From Cardiocondyla obscurior (taxonomy: Eukaryota; Arthropoda; Insecta; Hymenoptera; Formicidae), in NCBI RefSeq assembly GCF_019399895.1, contig NC_091874.1, forward strand, positions 7,194,501-7,258,500: a DNA stretch of 64,000 nt, in the 5' to 3' direction. Below, piece after piece: positions 32,563 to 43,815 of the stretch. The position numbers and the translations under genes are program-made. Position 1 is the first letter of the stretch, and each line of letters opens with the position of its first letter. Under the pieces are notes generated by a model. The model ran no database searches. It was not told the origin of the DNA and saw only the letters and a program-made list of their open reading frames with translations.

Positions 32563-32773
32563 AAAGTGGTGGCAACGGTGGGATCCGCCCTCCGGGAGAC
32601 GCAGTCGCCTACTCTGCGACGGCGAGGACGATTTCTGAAACAAAGAAAAAATCGAAGATTAGTACAAAAACTTATTAACAAGACGAGACGGACACACCAT
32701 AGTGAACAAAGTATTGAGTCAGCAGTAGACTCAGTATCTGAACCCGTGATAAAAGAAAGGAAGAAAGAAACAG

Positions 32774-32945
32774 CCAAGCAGTGCGACGAGGAAGCAACAT
32801 AGCGGCCAAGCAGTGCGACAAGGAAGCAACATAGCGGCCAAGCAGTGCGACAAGAAAAGCAACATAGCAGCCAAGCAGTGCGACAAGGAAAGCAACATAG
32901 CAGCCAAGCAGTGCGACAAGGAGAGCAGTATAGCAGCCAGCAGCA
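32774..32945 (+). repeat. 33-bp tandem repeat in errantivirus B leader
   Basis: About five units built on CCAAGCAGTGCGACAAGGAA followed by GCAACATAGCGG, varying from 32 to 34 bp. It lies between primer site and gag, the same place as the 16-bp repeat of element A, and shares the words GCAGCCA and AAGCAG with it. Long leucine/alanine-rich frames on the other strand are artefacts of this repeat. Confidence 0.8.
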
Positions 32946-33011
32946 AAGCAGTTCAAACATGCGAGTCACAGCGTTAATGTAAGTCCGAAATATTTTGTAA
33001 CCGACCGATCC

Positions 33012-36000
33012 ATGTCGGATAGCGAATTAGAATTACAACGCCGCGTTGCAAACAATTCGTGGCTACACAGCCAAGCGGCTAGACGAGCGTTACAGCCGAC
33101 ACCTGTACGACCATTGCGAGTCGCCATAAACGCGTTAAACGATATTAGAAATAGGGTACGCCGCGTGTTAGAATACGAAGACGACCCCGCGACAGAAAGC
33201 GAGGAATCCGTAAATGTTATCACGCCGCGCGAATTTGATTTTGGCGAAATAGACGACGCGTTATTAAACCGCGGAGACGGAAATATTGCGCGCCGTACAC
33301 ATAATCAAATACTCGCAGACACCCCGAGCGACATTAGCGGTATTTCGGACAGGGGAGAATTCTCCTTAACGTCATACGATAGTAGCGTGTTTGATCCCGC
33401 GGAAATTTTCGCAAATAATTTAAACACCACCCGTGAAAAAATGACACATAACTACTCATTGCTGGACGGAGCGGTTGGGGGAGTACCGGAGATACTCATC
33501 GACAGAGAGGTAAACGCGTTGCGAAAATTACATACCGCGATGCCAAACCCGACACAACGACAAGAACGATTATTAGAACAAGTACTCGAAAACTTGCGAG
33601 AAATGAATTCTCGAATTGTTCGCCTCGAACGTCGACCAAACGAAAGCCGAGAAACGCGGGGAAATCAAGAACTCATCGAAGGAAATGGACGCCCGCACGG
33701 AGAGGTACGAAATAGACCGACAGAACCAGTATCTACGTTTAAACTTAAGGACGCGCGAGCAATAATTCCGACGGTAGACGGAACAAATCATGCTCAAACG
33801 AAAGAATTTTTAAAAGCATGCGCGTACGCCGCGAGACATGTCGCACGCGAAGATACCGAAACGCTATTAGAAGCAGTACTCTGCACGAAATTGAAGGGCG
33901 CCGCGCTATTAGATTTCGACGCAAGAGACATCACGACGTTTGATCAATTCCTAAAGGAATTCGAAAAAACATATTTGAGGAAAAAGGGGACTTCGCGTTT
34001 ACAGACAGAAATGAGCTCGTTGAAACAAAAATATGGAGAAAGTGCGACTACATACGGACTACACGTACAAAAAACCGCGATGGAATTATACGAAGCTATG
34101 ACGGATGAAGAAGAAATGACCAGCGAACAGAAACGTACGGTTCTAAAATTAATTCAGCGACAAGCGTTGCATTATTTTCACATGGGACTAACAGACGACA
34201 TTAAAACAATGGTCCGCTCGCAACATTTCGAGACGTTAAAAGACGCGATAGAAGGCGCAGTGGAAGAAGAAAAAATAAGGATAACGAAATATAAAGGCAC
34301 GTATGAGAAAACGCGAACAAACGAAACGCACGAAAAACCGCGATCATCAAACATTACATGCAACAAATGCGGGAAAGCAGGGCATATAGCACGCGAATGC
34401 CGAAGCAACAAACATATAAACGGATTCAACTTGCCGCGAGCCGAAACACGTGCGAGAATTAATAACACAGAGAAATTCTGCACACACTGCAGAAAGCCAG
34501 GACACACACGAGACGAATGCTGGTCGGTGAACGGACGACCAGATACGCGATGGCAAAGAAAAGACAACAGACAAACAATACGCACAAGACAATTACCCGC
34601 GATAAACATAGCTGGCACAAGTAGAAATAGAAAAGAAACCAGCCGAAGCAAGGAAAGCGGAAGCGAGAGCGAAGAAGAAAGACAGAGACCAAGAGTGATA
34701 AGAGCGGCAAGAGAATATCAAGTTGCGAATATAGCGACGAAAGAAGTGAGCAACGGATTAAAACTCATCACGCTAAACGTCGAACAAGCGAAAAAGGGAA
34801 GATTAAATTTATTGGTGGATTCAGGAGCAACAATCACACTAATAAAAGTAGGAAATTTAAAGGAAGACACACCGATAATAGAGGAAAAAATGGCATTAAC
34901 GGGTGTCACAGGACATAAAATCAATACGATAGGGAAAATAAGGGCAACAATAAAAATAGGCAGAAAAAACGTAAAACAGAAAATGTACGTAGTAAGAGAT
35001 GATTTCCCGACAGAGTACGAAGGAATACTAGGGATAGACTTTCTGACTAAACAACGAGCATCTTGCTTGCACGGAAAGGAGCAGATAGTAATAGACGGAG
35101 TAAAATTTAAATTATATCCATACGAAAAATATATACTACCCCCGCGCAGCGAAACAATACTCCGAGCAATTACAAGTCAGAATCAAGTAGGAGTAATTAA
35201 TGCGGAAGAAACAAAACCAGGAGTATTCATAGGAAACTGCCTGGTAGCACCAAAAGATAACGAGTGCCCAGTAAGTGTGCTCAACATGACAGAAGAACCG
35301 ATGGAAATACATACACCGCAAGTGGAGATAGAAGAACTGAGAACCATCAACTCCGCGAAAGTGCTGACGCTGAATAAAAGAACCGACAACGAAACGGTAC
35401 AGGAGCGCAGCGAAAAATTAATGAAGCAGCTGAGAACGGATCATCTAAACAAAGAAGAAAAAAGAGAACTTGAAAAAATATGCCTACATTATTGTGACAT
35501 ATTTTATTTAGAAGGTGACGCACTAACGTACACAGCAGCTGTCAAACACGAGGTAAATACACCAAACGAAAACCCGCCAATAAATAGCCGCCCGTATAGG
35601 CTACCAGAAAAACACAAAGAAGAAGTAAATAGACAAATAGACAAAATGCTGAAAGAAGATATAATTCGCCAGAGTAGCAGCCAATGGAACGCGCCTATAC
35701 TGGTAGTACCAAAGAAAGTAGACGCGTCAGGAAAAGCGAAATTAAGAATAGTGGTGGACTTCCGAAAAATCAACGAAATAACGATAGGTGATTCATTTCC
35801 AATACCAAATATCACCGAAATACTAGATCAGCTAGGAAACGCGAAATACTTTACCACATTAGACCTTGCATCTGGGTATTATCAAATACAAATGAAAGAA
35901 GAACACAAATGCAAAACAGCATTCTCAACACCACACGGGCATTACGAATTTAATAGAATGCCCTTCGGGCTAAAAAACGCCCCCGCAACGTTCCAAAGCC

Positions 36001-37949
36001 TGATGAACTCAGTACTAGCAGGATTACAAGGTATCAAGTGTCTGGTATACCTGGACAACGTCGTGATATACGGACCGACACTTGAAGAACATAACAAAAG
36101 GCTGACGAGCGTATTTAGCAGACTAAGAGAAAATAATCTGAAACTCCAACCAGACAAGTGCGAATTCCTACGAAAGGAAGTATTATTCCTAGGACACATA
36201 ATTACAGAAAACGGAATACAACCAGATCCAGCAAAAATAAACGCAGTAAGAAACTACCCGACGCCGAAAAAAGTAAAAGATATACAAGCGTTTATAGGTC
36301 TGGCAGGATATTACCGGAAATTCATAGAAAATTTTTCGAAAATCGCGAAACCACTAACAAAACTGACAAAAAAGGGAGAAAAATTCGAATGGGGAATAGA
36401 ACAGCAGAACGCATTCGAAATATTAAAAGAAAAGCTAACGACAGCTCCGGTGTTAAGTTACCCGGACTTCACGAGACAGTTCCTGGTAACAACAGATGCC
36501 TCAGATTATGCAATCGGAGCAATACTATCACAGGGACGGTCGGAGAAGACAAGCCGATCGCTTATGCCAGCAGAATTCTAAATAAAGCGGAACGAAATTA
36601 TAGTACAACGGAAAAAGAACTGCTAGCAATAGTATGGGCGGTAAAACATTTCCGACCATACGTATACGGAACAAAATTCATGATAATAACGGATCACAAA
36701 CCATTAACATGGTTATTCAACGTAAATGATCCAGGCTCAAGACTGATACGCTGGAGATTAAAATTAGAAGAATACACATATCAGATAGTGCACAAAGACG
36801 GAAAGAAAAACACAAACGCTGATGCACTAAGTAGAAACCCGATCGAAGAAACCGAAATAAATAAAATAGAAAACAAAACAAAAAAATATTCTGAAGAAGA
36901 AAAAATGGAAATATTAAAAGAATATCACGACTGTCCATTGGGAGGACACCAGGGTGTGAAACGTACAATAAATAGAATAAAACTCAACCATAATTGGCCA
37001 GGCATGAACAAAGAAGTGGAAGAATACATCAGTAAATGCGAAAAATGCCAAAAGAACAAACTAAGCAGAAAAACGAAAATGCCGATGGTAATAACCGACA
37101 CGCCGGAAAAGCCATTCGAAAAATGCGCACTCGACATCGTAGGACCATTAACAGTAACAAACGCAGGAAATAAATACATCCTAACATTTCAAGATGCCTT
37201 AACGAAATTTAGCAAGGCAATACCAGTAGCAAATCAAGAAGCAGCAACCGTGGCGAAAGCATTCGCAACAAAAATAATTTTTGAACAAGGAATCCCAGAA
37301 AAAATACTAACAGATCAAGGAACAAACTTTGTAAGCGAAATGTTCAAAAACATATGTAAATTATTGAAAATCGAGAAAATACAAACAACGGCGTATCATC
37401 CGAAAAGCAATGGGGCGCTAGAGAGATCACATCGAACTCTAGCAGAATACCTAAGACATTATATGTATAAACGGAGACCAAACCGATTGGGACGAGTGGG
37501 TACCGTATGCGATGTTTGCATATAATACGACACCGCACACAGCAACAGGGTACACACCGTTTGAATTAGTGTACGGACACCAAGCCACACTGCCGACGGC
37601 ACTGGCAACGGCACCAAGGAAAACGTACACATACGACGACTACGCGCAGGAACTAAGGGAACGATTACGCGCATCAAATACAATAGCGAAGGAACATTTA
37701 AAAGGAGAGAAAGAAAAATCGAAAACAAACTTCGATAAGAAAACAAGGGAAAGAATATTCAAAATAGGAGATCAAGTCCTATTGCACGATGAAACAGTGA
37801 GAAGAGGAAGATCAAAGAAATTAGAAGCACAATGGATAGGGCCGTACACGGTCATAGAAAAATGCGGAGAAGTAAATTACAAAATAAAAGGAGGCAGAAG
37901 AAGCATAAGAGTGCATGCAAACAGGCTAAAGGCTTTTGTAGAGCACTAA
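33012..37949 (+). pseudogene. Errantivirus B gag-pol with two frameshifts
   Basis: An open frame of 1189 codons (33012-36581) gives gag, two CCHC knuckles (CNKCGKAGHIAREC from about residue 450, then CTHCRKPGHTRDEC), protease (LLVDSGATIT, about residue 600) and RT. The RT active box reads YLDNVVIYG: the second Asp is Asn, unlike YLDD in element A. A one-base loss near 36538, at the RNase H TDASDYAIGA motif, moves the rest into another frame (RNase H TDHKPL; integrase zinc domain, LDIVGPL, LTDQGTNFVS and NGALERSH, so D-D-E is complete). A second shift near 37460-37480 precedes the C-terminal part ending at 37949. Gag and pol share one frame, as in element A. Confidence 0.9.
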
Positions 37950-37950
37950 C

Positions 37951-37976
<26 letters not shown>
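37951..37976. repeat. Run of 26 A residues
   Basis: A pure A homopolymer begins one base after the pol stop. It may be replication slippage or a trace of an RNA-derived insertion. Lengths of such runs are often wrong in assemblies. Confidence 0.8.
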
Positions 37977-37983
<7 letters not shown>

Positions 37984-38617
37984 TACCAGAGTGCATCGGA
38001 TAAACAGCACGAGTCTCGCCGTCGGGACGTTCCTCCACTACAATCAACAAGTTCGGCAGAGGGGTGGGACGGTAGACCCGCGGCCGCACAGGAGACACAT
38101 CCCGCACCAGACAATCATGGCAACGCAGTGCCATAAATTCTCGCCGGCAAGTGGTACAAGCCACCCACCGGCGAGAAGATTCCGCAGCGTCGAAAAGAAT
38201 ATCAACAGACGAACTATAGAAAATAACACAAGAATAAGTAAAAAACACAATAGTTCCCGAAGAAATAAAGAAAAAATCAAAAAACGTACGACATTATAAA
38301 AAAATTCTACGAGAAAGAAACTTAGGGCAAGAAAACGGCGAGAAGGCAACTGACGGACTGACGGAACGGACAACGAGGCTAAGAGACAAATCCGACGCGA
38401 TATAAAAATGCATATTAAAATTTCGAGAAGTGCAACGCGAAACCGCGCGAACACAGCAGAGAAAAGTTATAAAGACTTACCTCGTATCATAATACACAGT
38501 CGCTCCCACGAAGAACACACACGCACATAACAGATAACACACGCGAAAAGAAATAAAAATTAAAACCGCGAAAAAAATCAATCTGAAAGAAAATCATCTT
38601 TCAGAATAATAATCACC
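37977..38617 (+). other. Pol-env spacer with candidate env splice acceptor
   Basis: No gene is evident. The pyrimidine-containing ATCATCTTTCAG ending at 38604 is a plausible 3' splice site just upstream of the env frame. Errantivirus env is normally made from a spliced mRNA. Confidence 0.45.
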
Positions 38618-40429
38618 GTGACGCTGGGCGCAAGCGACAAACCGCCGGAGATAAGCTCACCGTACACGGTAACGCAGTTCGTACATGAACCCGGACTCTA
38701 CTACGAAAACGTGGGACAACTGCAGCTATCAGACGCGTCGTGGAAATTAGTAATAATAACTAAAACACAAGAATTAAAAGCGCAATATGAAAAACTACAA
38801 AAACGGGTAAAAGACGGAGAAAAAGCGTGCGAAACATATAGCGGAGAATTACTTAAGGATAAATGTAAATACTTAGCAGAAACAGTACGATCCCAAAACG
38901 AAAAACTAATAACAGCGATAGAATTATTAACAACATATGAAGCACAAAAAACAAAGCGAGGATTAGTAGATGTAATAGGAACAATAAGTAAAAAACTATT
39001 CGGAACAATGGACGCGGACGACGAAAAAGTAATAAGCGAACAGTTAGAAATATTAACGAAAAGACAGCAAACATTACAACATGTAGCAAAAAATCAATTA
39101 AAAGTAATAAATAGTTCGATTGGTCACATACAGGAATTAGAGGAAACAATAAAGTACCATGAGAAAGTTATAACAAACGCGACGAAGCTATTAAGCAAAA
39201 AAGTAGACGGGGTAACGGGACAAGTAGAAATGACGGAACATTTCTACATATTAAGAATGTTAATAACAGATCTATTAACAAACGTGCAAGAGACGATGGA
39301 ATTTATAGCACAAACGAAATTGGGGATAAAAAACACGCGAATGTTACCGATTAATAAAATAATCGAAGAATTAAAAGAAGCAACCGCGCACTTAGAAGAA
39401 GGGACGTATTTCCCCTTTAGAATAAATACAAAAAATTGGAACGCGATAGAACAATATGCGGAAATAAGCGCATATAGCGACGAGCAGATGATAGTCACAA
39501 TAATAAGATTCCCGATAGTAGACGACGCAAGATACGAATTAAAAAGAGTAACGCCGTTTCCTGTATTAGACAAATCGAACGAGAACATATTTAAAATAAT
39601 AGAAATAGAAAATGAATACATAGCAGTAGATAGAGAAAACAATAATTACTTAACATTAAAAAGAGAAGATATCAGGCAATGCGTAAATAACAATAATATA
39701 TATATATGCGAACAAAGCATCCCGGTATACCATACCAGGGCAAGCGCACCGTGCGAGGTAAGAGCGATTACCGAGCCAGCAAAAAAGCCGGACACGTGCG
39801 CAACGCGAGAAGTTGCATCACGGGCAACAGTATGGATAGCAGTAAGCGAACCACAAGAGTGGATATACTCCACAACAAAGGAGCAAACAATAGAAATTCA
39901 ATGTAGACATAGACCGAGTAAAAAATTAGAAATAAATAGAACAGGAATAGTAAAATTAAGAACAGCATGTAGACTAACAACAACAGAAATGACAATAAAA
40001 ACAAGAAACACGATAGGAGAAAGTAAAATAGAACGACACGTACCGACGTATAATTTAACAAACATAGAAACAGAACAGGGCGAAAAAACCGACCCAATAA
40101 TAAAGAAAATAGAAGAAATAAGCCGCGACAAGGTAATAAAAAACCCGAACGAATTAAATAAATTAGGGATAGAATTAAGTAGAATGGACAAGCAACTAGA
40201 CGGAAATGTAATATTAACAAATAGAATAATCATGTATACAACGGGCACAAGCGCCACAATAATAGCTATAATAGCGATTATAGTACTAGCAATAGTAATA
40301 GTAAAACTGTACAAAGAGAAAAAGAATAAAGTAACCGAACAAATAATCCTACCCAGCGAAATAAAAAGAAGAAAAAAGAAAGAAACGCCGAGTGTAAAAA
40401 CACCACGACCAACGGTGATACAATTGTAA
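38606..40429 (+). CDS. env: Errantivirus B envelope (F-type fusion protein), env
   Basis: A frame of about 600 codons with the layout of insect errantivirus and baculovirus F-like envelopes. The ectodomain begins with GLYYENVGQLQL, a furin-like KTKR followed by a GLVDVIGTISKKLFG fusion-peptide-like segment lies near residue 115-135, long coiled-coil helices follow, then a cysteine-containing region (RQCVNNN, ICEQ, CEVRA). A C-terminal membrane span (IIAIIAIIVLAIVIVKLY) precedes a basic tail. There is no in-frame ATG at the front: the frame is open from about 38603 and the first start-like codon is GTG at 38618. After a splice at 38604 it would read into the hydrophobic IIITVTLG, so the start Met and most of the signal peptide probably come from a leader exon. 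The frame shows no internal stop. Confidence 0.85.
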   Translation: MIITVTLGASDKPPEISSPYTVTQFVHEPGLYYENVGQLQLSDASWKLVIITKTQELKAQYEKLQKRVKDGEKACETYSGELLKDKCKYLAETVRSQNEKLITAIELLTTYEAQKTKRGLVDVIGTISKKLFGTMDADDEKVISEQLEILTKRQQTLQHVAKNQLKVINSSIGHIQELEETIKYHEKVITNATKLLSKKVDGVTGQVEMTEHFYILRMLITDLLTNVQETMEFIAQTKLGIKNTRMLPINKIIEELKEATAHLEEGTYFPFRINTKNWNAIEQYAEISAYSDEQMIVTIIRFPIVDDARYELKRVTPFPVLDKSNENIFKIIEIENEYIAVDRENNNYLTLKREDIRQCVNNNNIYICEQSIPVYHTRASAPCEVRAITEPAKKPDTCATREVASRATVWIAVSEPQEWIYSTTKEQTIEIQCRHRPSKKLEINRTGIVKLRTACRLTTTEMTIKTRNTIGESKIERHVPTYNLTNIETEQGEKTDPIIKKIEEISRDKVIKNPNELNKLGIELSRMDKQLDGNVILTNRIIMYTTGTSATIIAIIAIIVLAIVIVKLYKEKKNKVTEQIILPSEIKRRKKKETPSVKTPRPTVIQL

Positions 40430-40500
40430 ATAGAATAAGAGAACATATTGTAAGGAAGAAAAGATTGAGGTGTATAAACAAACTCAACCTTTTCTTCTCC

Positions 40501-40514
40501 CTAGAGGGGAGGGA
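40501..40514 (+). other. Polypurine tract of errantivirus B
   Basis: CTAGAGGGGAGGGA lies directly before the 3' LTR start TGTTGTAACC at 40515. Confidence 0.8.
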
Positions 40515-41041
40515 TGTTGTAACCCAAACCCCGTTACAACACGAAACATGACGCAGGGCATTTCGGCATAAGTATCTCGTAATTAAATAACCTCGGAGGA
40601 TGCAAGATCAGCAAACCTCCTTAAGAAATTAAATAATAAAAGAAACACGTGCGAGAACTTATTGCCGAAATCGCTGAGGTTGCATTCGCCGAACTACCGA
40701 AATTCGGCATTGCAACTCGATGAGGCCAAGGCCCTGCGTCACTATTAAATAACCGCGAACCGTCACGGACGGGCAGTCGCATCATAGTCCGTGCCGTAAA
40801 CTGAGAGCGTGTGATAATCAAAGTTCGGTCGCGTGCCAAGTAAGAGGAGACCTCGCGGAGCCGAGGACGCGTGACAACGCGAGGACGTGTGCCGAACCGA
40901 CGAAAGGGAAACTTAGGAAGATAGAAAAAGTGTAACATCATAACAGAATAAAAGTTCTAAGTTTTTATTTGAAAACGATTAATTTCGCCCTCCCTCACGG
41001 ATCCCGAAGGTCGGACCCCGTGCACCGGCCCCGGTGCAACA
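40515..41041 (+). repeat. Errantivirus B 3' LTR
   Basis: 527 bp, same length as the 5' copy, differing at about two positions, followed by the GCTT duplication. Confidence 0.93.
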
Positions 41042-41045
41042 GCTT

Positions 41046-41964
41046 CTATAGTTTTTCTTCATGTAGACGGACGTTCTTGAATTTCTCGATGGTTTCTTCC
41101 ATTTCCATTGTCATGGGTGGTGTAGTTAGATGTTCTTCCTCTGCGATAATTTCTTCCCTGTCCGCGCCAATATCTTCCTCGTCCTCTTCGGAAAGCACCT
41201 CGATGTTGTTGTCCAAAGCCTCTGTTTCCGATCCATTCAGAATTTTCTCCTTGAATTCCCTCCTTGTTGTAATTACAATTTTTAATAAAATGTCCCACTT
41301 TGCCACAGCGGAAACATTGTCTTCCTCTGTCCGTATTTGTAGTGAAAGCACTTGATTTTATTTTTCCTCGATTTTCTTCTCTTCCTTTTATATCGATCAT
41401 GGCAATTTTTCCTTTCTAATATTCAACTGTTTGTTGATCTCGATCCAATACGTCAATTAAGTCACCAATGTAACTTAATGATTCTGGTAGCGTTCTCAGC
41501 ATGTAGTTTAATTTTTCTTGTTCCGTTACACTAGCTCCGGCAGATTTCAAATCATTGACAGCCTTTTCAAAATCATTAAAGAAATCAGTCGTGTTGGTAT
41601 ATTCTGCTAATTTCAATTTTTCTAATCGATTACGGTACACTATTTGCAGTGCAGTGCATTCTTTCAGATAAAGTTTATCAAATTTTTGAATTATATCAAA
41701 TGCTGTCTCACATTCACTAACGAATTCCAGTTGTTTATTCGTTATGGAGCTGTATATGTAATTAAGTGCCTTTAAGTTTAAATCAACCCACTCTGGTTCT
41801 TTATCAAGTGCAGTGCGGTATCTCTGTGCAGCTAATTCACACTTATTCATTTTTAAAAATGCCATAATTCTTTTCTTCCAATTTCCGTAGTCTTCTCCAT
41901 TGAATACGGGTATCTTAATATCTGTCATTGTTGATGACATTTTTACACTTTCACTTTCTGCCAC
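41046..41964 (-). pseudogene. Copia gag, cut off by errantivirus B
   Basis: The minus-strand frame 41964-41416 starts with MAESESV and has the UBN2/retrotran-gag pattern (IPVFNGEDYGNWKKRI, the LYLKECTAL region, LPESLSYIGDLI). An in-frame stop at 41416 is followed by a second piece (41400-41059) with the zinc knuckle CFRCGKVGHFIKNC and an RG-rich RNA-binding segment. A shift near 41050-41100 leads toward the insertion at 41045. The protease continues on the other side of errantivirus B. Confidence 0.88.
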
Positions 41965-42030
41965 TCAATTTTATTTAGGCCACTTAATTCACTTCTTCTT
42001 ATACTTCTTCTTATCACGATTTTTATTAAA

Positions 42031-42046
42031 CCACGCTCTGCTACCA
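42031..42046 (-). other. Copia primer binding site
   Basis: On the minus strand TGGTAGCAGAGCGTGG follows the 5' LTR directly. Copia elements prime from an internal fragment of initiator tRNA-Met with this type of site. Confidence 0.75.
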
Positions 42047-42388
42047 TGTAGAGTTGGATGAATAAAACAAAGAACACAAATGATTTAATTGTTTGTTAAA
42101 ATATATAATTAATAAAGAGATACACTTGGTCTTTACTGAGTGGCTGCTCAAATGCATCTTAAGCGCTCCGGTTTATTACGTGGCCCGTTGGCCCTCTCAT
42201 TCCTTTGTCTTATAATCTATGCATACTATTCCTATCAAGCACGTACTAATGATTGAATCTATATCTTTTATCTTCACGGTTCATTACCCTCTTCTTGACT
42301 CCGGAGCACGTTCTATTTACTTAATATCATATTTCTATTTAACACACTCATTTTGTCTCATATTTTAGTATAAAGTTATTTCTCAACA
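42047..42388 (-). repeat. Copia 5' LTR
   Basis: 342 bp, ending CTCAACA on the plus strand. It differs from the 3' LTR by several percent, including small indels near 42100 and 42255. Confidence 0.88.
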
Positions 42389-42889
42389 GATAGCTTTTGC
42401 GGAGGGATTGAATTCCTGTTAAGATCACTTTGACAAAACTATACTGTTATATTAATAATCAAGCCCTTTGGGCGTTACATAATTTATGGATTTCTGCTGA
42501 ATCCTTAGTTTGAATATACGATTGAAACTGATGACTTCTGGGTGACTCTTCTCTTTGCAACTGATGCAGCTGGGGATGATTTAAACTTGTTGATGATTCT
42601 ATATTGATAATTTTATTTATTTATTTAGTTATTTATTATTTATATAATTTATTTAATTATTCTTCTATTATTTATTTACACATTATTATTTTAACTTATT
42701 TTATTATTTTAATTCTGTTATATTATACCCTTGTTCTTAATTTATTTGTTATATTTGCCTTTTTGCGGTTGTTATTTAATTCTATTTATCAATTATTTAT
42801 AATTGTTGAATGGTTAATATTTACAATTGTTATTACTAGTTGTACATATTGAATTCTTTATCTGTGATATTGTTACTTCATTATATTGT
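42389..42889. other. AT-rich noncoding DNA
   Basis: No gene is seen. It contains low-complexity TTATTTATTTA stretches (42600-42700) that can form apparent hydrophobic frames. It carries the left TTGT copy of the solo LTR duplication at 42886-42889. Confidence 0.6.
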
Positions 42890-43382
42890 TGTAACGCGGT
42901 AACTTTATCGGCGGGAAGCTCGCCGGGAGCCAAGGTACGAGTAAGAAGTGAGACGTGATTAGAACGTGGAAAACATAAATGATACTTTATTATAAACTAT
43001 AAGGTTAATGGCAACATAAAAATAAAGCTATAATACAAAGAAAACTAAAGCTAGAGGAACGCAGAAAGTAAACAGAAATATTCTAGCTGCTCGGTGGAAC
43101 GGTCCACGGCCAGCCTTGTATTACCGGATCGATCGGTGTTACGTTTTGAGGGTGGTGGCATACGGCCGCGAGCCGTCTTGGCGCTGGTCCAGGGTGGGCC
43201 CCGCGTCTGGGGGGATCCTGCGGTCGAGAGGCGGCGGCGCAACGGGCGATGCAAGCCCTCTGAGCGGTATCGTTTCGAACGGAGCGACGTGCTTGCGGGT
43301 CGGCGACGTGGTGCGCAACAAACGCCCCGAGTCGTGTCGTTCGGTCGGAGGCACGCGGTCGCGAGTCGATGGCGCGATGTAC

Positions 43383-43670
43383 AAGATAGGCCGTTCAGGC
43401 CGGGACGGTCGGACAGGTCTCGCGGTCGCGAGTCGACGGCACGTTGCACAAGATAGGCCGTTCAGGCCGAGTCGGTCGGACAGGTTCCGCGGTCGCGAGT
43501 CGGCGGCACGCTGTACAAGATAGGCCGTTCAGGCCAAGACGGTCGGACAGGTTCCGCGGTCGCGAGTCGGCGGCACGCTGTACAAGATAGGCCGTTCAGG
43601 CCAAGACGGTCGGACAGGTTTCGCGGTCGCGAGTCGGCGGCGCCGGTCACATAGTAGGCCGTTCGGGCCG
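43383..43670. repeat. 67-bp minisatellite
   Basis: Four units with start points at 43383, 43450, 43517 and 43584, spaced exactly 67 bp, and a degenerate fifth. Each contains AAGATAGGCCGTTCAGGCC and a CGCGGTCGCGAG palindrome. Confidence 0.9.
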
Positions 43671-43815
43671 TGGCGGTGGTACGATTTCCGCGGTGCGTGA
43701 GTTCGCGGCGCAAAATCCGGGGAGACCGTTCGGACTGTGGCGAGGGAGATCCGCGAGCGTTCGGACGGAAGAAGGCTCGAAGGTGCCTATGTCCTGGGGG
43801 AAGATAACGGTAATG

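Larger units (their letters stand above)
32036..41041 (+). mobile_element. Errantivirus B, complete insect endogenous retrovirus
   Basis: 9006 bp with 527-bp LTRs at 32036-32562 and 40515-41041 (TGTTGTAACC...GTGCAACA), flanked by the 4-bp duplication GCTT (32032-32035, 41042-41045). Removing it restores the Copia gag-pol region. The LTRs differ at about two sites (one T/C near 32096/40575, one A/T near 32531/41011), so it is very young. It encodes gag-pol and an env-like protein. Damage: two single-base frameshifts and a changed RT active site. Confidence 0.95.
27993..42388 (-). mobile_element. Copia-type LTR retrotransposon, interrupted twice
   Basis: Minus-strand element with LTRs at 42047-42388 (5') and 27993-28338 (3'), ends TGTTGAG...CTCTACA in its own sense. 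The primer site TGGTAGCAGAGCGTGG (42031-42046) is of the initiator-tRNA-Met type used by Copia. Gag, protease, integrase, RT and RNase H follow in Copia order. A solo LTR (28730-29239) and the 9-kb errantivirus B (32036-41041) are inserted. The outer flanks AATTC and GATAG do not match, and the two LTRs differ at several percent of sites, so the outer ends may come from a rearrangement. Confidence 0.9.

Noticed and set aside
32478..32969. Minus-strand frames with repeated LLGCYVAFLVAL-type segments
   Set aside because: They come from the 33-bp leader repeat of errantivirus B, opposite to the element's sense.
38853..40487. Hydrophobic minus-strand frames opposite env
   Set aside because: The env strand is lysine/isoleucine and A-rich; its complement reads as leucine and phenylalanine. 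No independent evidence.
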